In this document: positions 34,693-36,315 of the stretch, piece after piece | Layout of the letters: the number at the start of each line of letters is the position of its first letter | How positions within the stretch are numbered: the first letter of the stretch is position 1 | NCBI GenBank assembly: GCA_019428825.1 | Contig: JAHYJU010000006.1 | Span: 1 to 36,315, forward strand | Direction of reading: 5' to 3' | Origin: Patescibacteria group bacterium | Lineage (GTDB): Bacteria > Patescibacteriota > WWE3 > UBA101185 > UBA10185 | Length of the DNA stretch: 36,315 nucleotides | Program-made: the position numbers and the translations under genes | Notes under the pieces: generated by a model | The model's input: the letters and a program-made list of their open reading frames with translations, nothing else | Told to the model about the DNA's origin: nothing | The model's database searches: none

Positions 34693-36315
34693 TCAAACCA
34701 ACGTACTCAAACTCTCCCTCTTCTTCTCCTCTTTAGGAATAGGATTAGTCCAACTACTCCAGTCACAATCCGGGTATCTGCTGCAACCATAAAACACTTT
34801 TCTTTTAGCTTTTTTAACAACCACATCCCCTTCTCCGCATTCCGGACACTTAATTCCGATTTTATCCATATAATTTTTTGTCGTTTTGCACTTTGGATAA
34901 TTACTGCAAGCTAAAAACTTACCAAACCTACCCTGCCTTAATATAAAAACACCATCTTCGCAATTTGGACACTTTCCATAATCAACTTTTTCTTCCTCTT
35001 CTTTTGAACCATTTTCCCCGGCTAAAGGTTTAGCATATTTACACTCAGGATAACCAGAGCAACTTAAAAATTTCCCATATTTTCCAAGTTTAAAAACCAA
35101 CGTCTTACCACAATCAGGACATTTTTCATCACTCTCACCAAGGTTTGTCACTTCTCTTTTGCTAAGAACCTTTTCTTTTTCAATCAATTCTTTTTCAAAA
35201 GGTTCGTAAAAATTCCTGATTACAGGCACCCATTCCTTATTACCAAGAGCAATCTCGTCTAAATCCTCCTCCAAACCTGCAGTAAAACCATAGTCAACTA
35301 TCTCGGGAAAGTGTTCCACCAACAAATCAGTAACTACATTGGCAACATCCCTGGGACTAAAATATTTCCCATCTTTTTCAACATAACCACGGGCTTGAAT
35401 TGTTGTTATTGTGGGAGCGTATGTTGAAGGTCTTCCTACACCTAATTCTTCCATCTTTTTAATTAAAGTAGCATCGCTGTATCTGGCAGGAGGTTGAGTA
35501 AAATGCTGGTCAGAAGTAAGTTCCTTGAGTTCAACTTTATCATTTTCTTTTAGATCAGGAATTAAAGAAAGATCCCCATTACCATTTGAACTTTCCGAAT
35601 CACTTGAACCATTTTGTGAAATACCTAAAAATCTGGAAATTCCCAACCATCCTTCAAATTTTATTTGGGAACCGGTAGCTCTAAAAGTATATTTTTTATC
35701 AGATTGAACTAATACATTAGTCTGATCGTATACTGCAGGATTCATCTGACATTCAAGGGACCTTTTCCAAATTATTGAGTAAACTTTTAACTCATCAGCA
35801 TTAAGTTTTTTACTGCTTTTTCCCGGTATAAAAAGAACATCAGTAGGTCTTATCGCTTCATGCGCTTCCTGTGCATTTTTTGATTTTGTCTTATAAAAAA
35901 TAGGTTTAGAAGGGATATATGACGAGCCGAATTCTTTTTTGATGAAGTTACGGGCGGCGCTGACAAATGAAGGAGATAAATTTAAGGAATCTGTTCTGTG
36001 ATAAGTTATGTAACCCTTCTCAAATAATCCCTGCGCCGCCGACATTGTCCTTTTCGCTGTAAAACCGAATACATTGGACATTGTTTGTTGTAATGTGGAA
36101 GTACTTAAAGGAGCGTAAGGTCTACTGTTCCTTTCGGATTTTTTAATTGATGAAATAATGAAGTCATCGTCTTTAAGGTCATTTTCAATTTTCTTTGCGC
36201 TTTCTTTATCGGAAATGTTAATTTTTACACCTTCTTTTTCAACTAGCTGTGCTTCAAAGCTGTTACTACGAAGATCCTGAAAAAGACCTTTCATGGACCA
36301 ATATTCTTCTGATTT
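34693..36315 (-). CDS. topA: DNA topoisomerase I, C-terminal part (cut by the window edge)
   Basis: Type IA topoisomerase relaxing negative supercoils. The frame is open to the window end: the codons before the first Met read KSEEYWS, joining MKGLFQDL as in TopA, so the N-terminal Toprim domain lies outside. The catalytic Tyr is in GYITYHRTDSLNLS. EAHEAIRPTDV, RYSDATLIKKMEELGVGRPS and TYAPTITTIQARGYVEKD are typical. Three four-Cys zinc domains follow: CPDCGKTLVF..CSGYPEC, CPNCEDGVFI..CSNYPKC and CPECGEGDVV..CSRYPDC. The C-terminus is complete. It ends 79 bp before the GT2 gene. Confidence 0.95.
   Translation of the reverse strand, partial: KSEEYWSMKGLFQDLRSNSFEAQLVEKEGVKINISDKESAKKIENDLKDDDFIISSIKKSERNSRPYAPLSTSTLQQTMSNVFGFTAKRTMSAAQGLFEKGYITYHRTDSLNLSPSFVSAARNFIKKEFGSSYIPSKPIFYKTKSKNAQEAHEAIRPTDVLFIPGKSSKKLNADELKVYSIIWKRSLECQMNPAVYDQTNVLVQSDKKYTFRATGSQIKFEGWLGISRFLGISQNGSSDSESSNGNGDLSLIPDLKENDKVELKELTSDQHFTQPPARYSDATLIKKMEELGVGRPSTYAPTITTIQARGYVEKDGKYFSPRDVANVVTDLLVEHFPEIVDYGFTAGLEEDLDEIALGNKEWVPVIRNFYEPFEKELIEKEKVLSKREVTNLGESDEKCPDCGKTLVFKLGKYGKFLSCSGYPECKYAKPLAGENGSKEEEEKVDYGKCPNCEDGVFILRQGRFGKFLACSNYPKCKTTKNYMDKIGIKCPECGEGDVVVKKAKRKVFYGCSRYPDCDWSSWTNPIPKEEKKRESLSTLV

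Noticed and set aside
1-36315. tRNA genes
   Set aside because: I looked for T-arm signatures (GGTTCGA and close variants) on both strands in the spacers and found none with a supporting cloverleaf.
1-36315. Alternative genetic code (TGA = Gly)
   Set aside because: TGA ends many genes here, often in ATGA overlaps with the next start, so it is a stop codon.

Overview
The window looks like a chromosome segment of a low-GC bacterium of the Candidate Phyla Radiation (Patescibacteria). The reasons are compact, truncated housekeeping proteins (EF-Ts of 152 aa, Pth of 165 aa, YqeY of 113 aa, YbeY of 124 aa), many small uncharacterised proteins, AT-rich spacers with short GC-rich palindromes, and an island packed with toxin-antitoxin genes. 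TGA serves as a stop in many ATGA gene overlaps, so the code is standard and not the TGA=Gly code of some CPR lineages. The exact class cannot be assigned from this sequence; Microgenomates, Katanobacteria and Dojkabacteria are all possible. Most genes lie on the minus strand.

Layout. 1-2.1 kb: a hypothetical protein and an alpha/beta hydrolase. 2.1-9 kb: a defence/toxin-antitoxin island with three AbiEi/AbiEii-type pairs (one with a third gene), a Fic protein, a Phd/RelE-ParE pair and an orphan CopG-like antitoxin. 9-13 kb: a section rich in RNA structure, with four small minus-strand genes (one with a cold-shock domain) set among long hairpins. It includes two copies of a covarying hairpin element (10462-10553 and 11255-11351) and about 1.1 kb of non-coding DNA. 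13-22.5 kb: a TrmB-like regulator, a large methyltransferase-domain protein, a VapBC-like pair, tgt, a GGQ release-factor-like protein, a possible PD-(D/E)XK nuclease with a small partner, and an exported OmpL47-like protein. 22.5-31.6 kb: core genes cysS, recR, dnaX, pth, ybeY, yqeY-like, rpsU, rseP, frr, tsf and rpsB. 31.6-32.2 kb: the rpsB leader and, diverging from it, a probable structured RNA on the plus strand carrying a 14-nt perfect complement to the usual 16S rRNA 3' tail. 32.2-36.3 kb: a multi-pass membrane protein, a GT2 glycosyltransferase and the 3' part of topA.

Two themes recur. First, at least seven first genes have a -10 box only 6-11 nt before the start codon, which implies leaderless mRNAs; in several toxin-antitoxin operons a palindrome sits over the spacer or -10, as expected for autorepression. 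Second, the 9-13 kb section and the rpsB spacer hold RNA structures supported by pairing, and in two cases by compensatory differences between copies. I could not match these to a named RNA family. They are the best candidates for undescribed biology in this window.
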